Part shown: positions 5,857 through 6,523 of the stretch, in pieces | Layout of the letters: every line of letters starts with the position of its first letter | How positions within the stretch are numbered: the stretch's first letter is position 1 | Assembly: GCA_013203065.1 (NCBI GenBank) | Contig: JABMQV010000301.1 | Location: 1-6,523, forward strand | Origin: Desulfobacteraceae bacterium | GTDB taxonomy: Bacteria > Desulfobacterota > DSM-4660 > Desulfatiglandales > Desulfatiglandaceae | Reading direction: 5' to 3' | Length of the DNA stretch: 6,523 nt | The notes under the pieces: generated by a model | Seen by the model: only the letters and a program-made list of their open reading frames with translations | Database searches by the model: none | What the model was told of the DNA's origin: nothing | Translations under genes and position numbers: made by a program

Positions 5857-6523
5857 ATGGAGCAGGAATTTTTCTCAATCGAACGGAAGCAGGCGGTGGA
5901 GATTCTGACCATTACCCGGCCTGAGGTGTTGAATGCCCTCAACTTTGGATTGCTGAGGGACCTGAAGGAGGCCTTTGTTCGTTTCAAAGGCGATCCCGAG
6001 GGAAGGGTTCTGATCATCACGGGACAGGGGGAGAAGGCCTTTTGCGCGGGTGCGGACATTCCGGAGCTTCTCGGCCGTCACATATTTGAGCAGAAACAGG
6101 GCATGCTTTTGGGGCAGGAGGTCTTTACTGCCCTGGAGGGGCTCGGCAAACCAAGCATTGCGGCCATCAACGGGTATGCTCTGGGAGGCGGGTTGGAGAT
6201 GGCCCTTGCCTGCACCTTCCGCCTTGCCTCACCAAACGCACGCCTTGGTCTGCCCGAAATCAACCTTGGCCTTATACCGGGATATGGCGGGACACAGCGG
6301 TTAACGCGATTGGCCGGCCAGGCAAAGACGCTGCAGATGGTCCTGACCGGAAAACCTATCAAGGCAGACGAAGCCCTGCAACTCGGGCTGGTTTCCAAGG
6401 TGGTGGAACAAGAGAAGCTGATGGATGAATGTTTGAGCTTGGCCGGTCAACTCTGCAAGAAAAGCCCCCTCACCCTCTCCCTGGCCATGGAGGCCGTGCT
6501 GAGGGGGCGGGACGTCACGATGA
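5857..6523 (+). CDS. Enoyl-CoA hydratase (3' end outside window)
   Basis: The first 222 residues of a classical crotonase of about 260 residues are present; the frame is still open at the window end. ATG 5857 has GAGGAG (5844-5849) 7 nt upstream. The conserved blocks are intact: ITRPEVLNAL (18-27), the oxyanion-hole segment AFCAGADI (61-68), INGYALGGGLEMALACT (104-120) and LGLPEINLGLIPGYGGTQRL (130-149). Glu114 and Glu134, spaced 20 apart like Glu144 and Glu164 of rat mitochondrial hydratase, are the catalytic pair, so syn-hydration of 2-enoyl-CoA to 3-hydroxyacyl-CoA in the cytoplasm is the expected reaction. It lies 27 nt behind the BadI/MenB-like gene, almost certainly in the same operon, and would carry a ring-opened acyl-CoA through beta-oxidation or hydrate a cyclic enoyl-CoA before cleavage. 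Chain-length or ring preference cannot be judged. Confidence 0.93.
   Translation, partial: MEQEFFSIERKQAVEILTITRPEVLNALNFGLLRDLKEAFVRFKGDPEGRVLIITGQGEKAFCAGADIPELLGRHIFEQKQGMLLGQEVFTALEGLGKPSIAAINGYALGGGLEMALACTFRLASPNARLGLPEINLGLIPGYGGTQRLTRLAGQAKTLQMVLTGKPIKADEALQLGLVSKVVEQEKLMDECLSLAGQLCKKSPLTLSLAMEAVLRGRDVTM

Overview
The window reads as chromosomal DNA of an anaerobic, metabolically versatile bacterium. A Desulfobacterota (former Deltaproteobacteria) sulfate reducer or syntroph is my best guess, from the gene mix alone: a cobalamin-binding radical SAM protein, an enamidase-type amidohydrolase and a block of acyl-CoA genes. No marker gene fixes the taxonomy. All six supported genes lie on the + strand. 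No mobile element, tRNA, rRNA or CRISPR array is visible.

Layout: (1) 1-1301 is the 3' part of a B12-binding radical SAM gene whose true start lies before the window; a terminator-like hairpin follows at 1347-1378. (2) 1587-2084 encodes a small exported protein of unknown function with a faint internal duplication. (3) 2191-3387 (GTG start) encodes a binuclear-metal amidohydrolase that closely resembles enamidase, the ring-opening enzyme of anaerobic nicotinate fermentation, but has Lys where that enzyme has its metal-bridging Glu. (4) 3388-3786 is a 400-bp region without a convincing gene, holding candidate regulatory elements. (5) 3805-6523 is a compact operon-like block: a class III CoA-transferase, a MenB/BadI-type crotonase and a classical enoyl-CoA hydratase cut off by the window end, with gaps of 39 and 27 nt.

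Working model (inference): the three-gene block activates a carboxylic acid to its CoA thioester, carries out a BadI-like C-C ring cleavage (or the reverse Dieckmann-type condensation) and feeds the product into beta-oxidation. The enamidase-like enzyme just upstream would open a cyclic enamide or lactam and could supply the acid. Its companions in nicotinate fermentation (nicotinate hydroxylase, 6-oxotetrahydronicotinate reductase, 2-hydroxymethylglutarate dehydrogenase) are not seen here, so a different cyclic substrate is plausible. The 400-bp gap means co-transcription with the acyl-CoA genes cannot be assumed.
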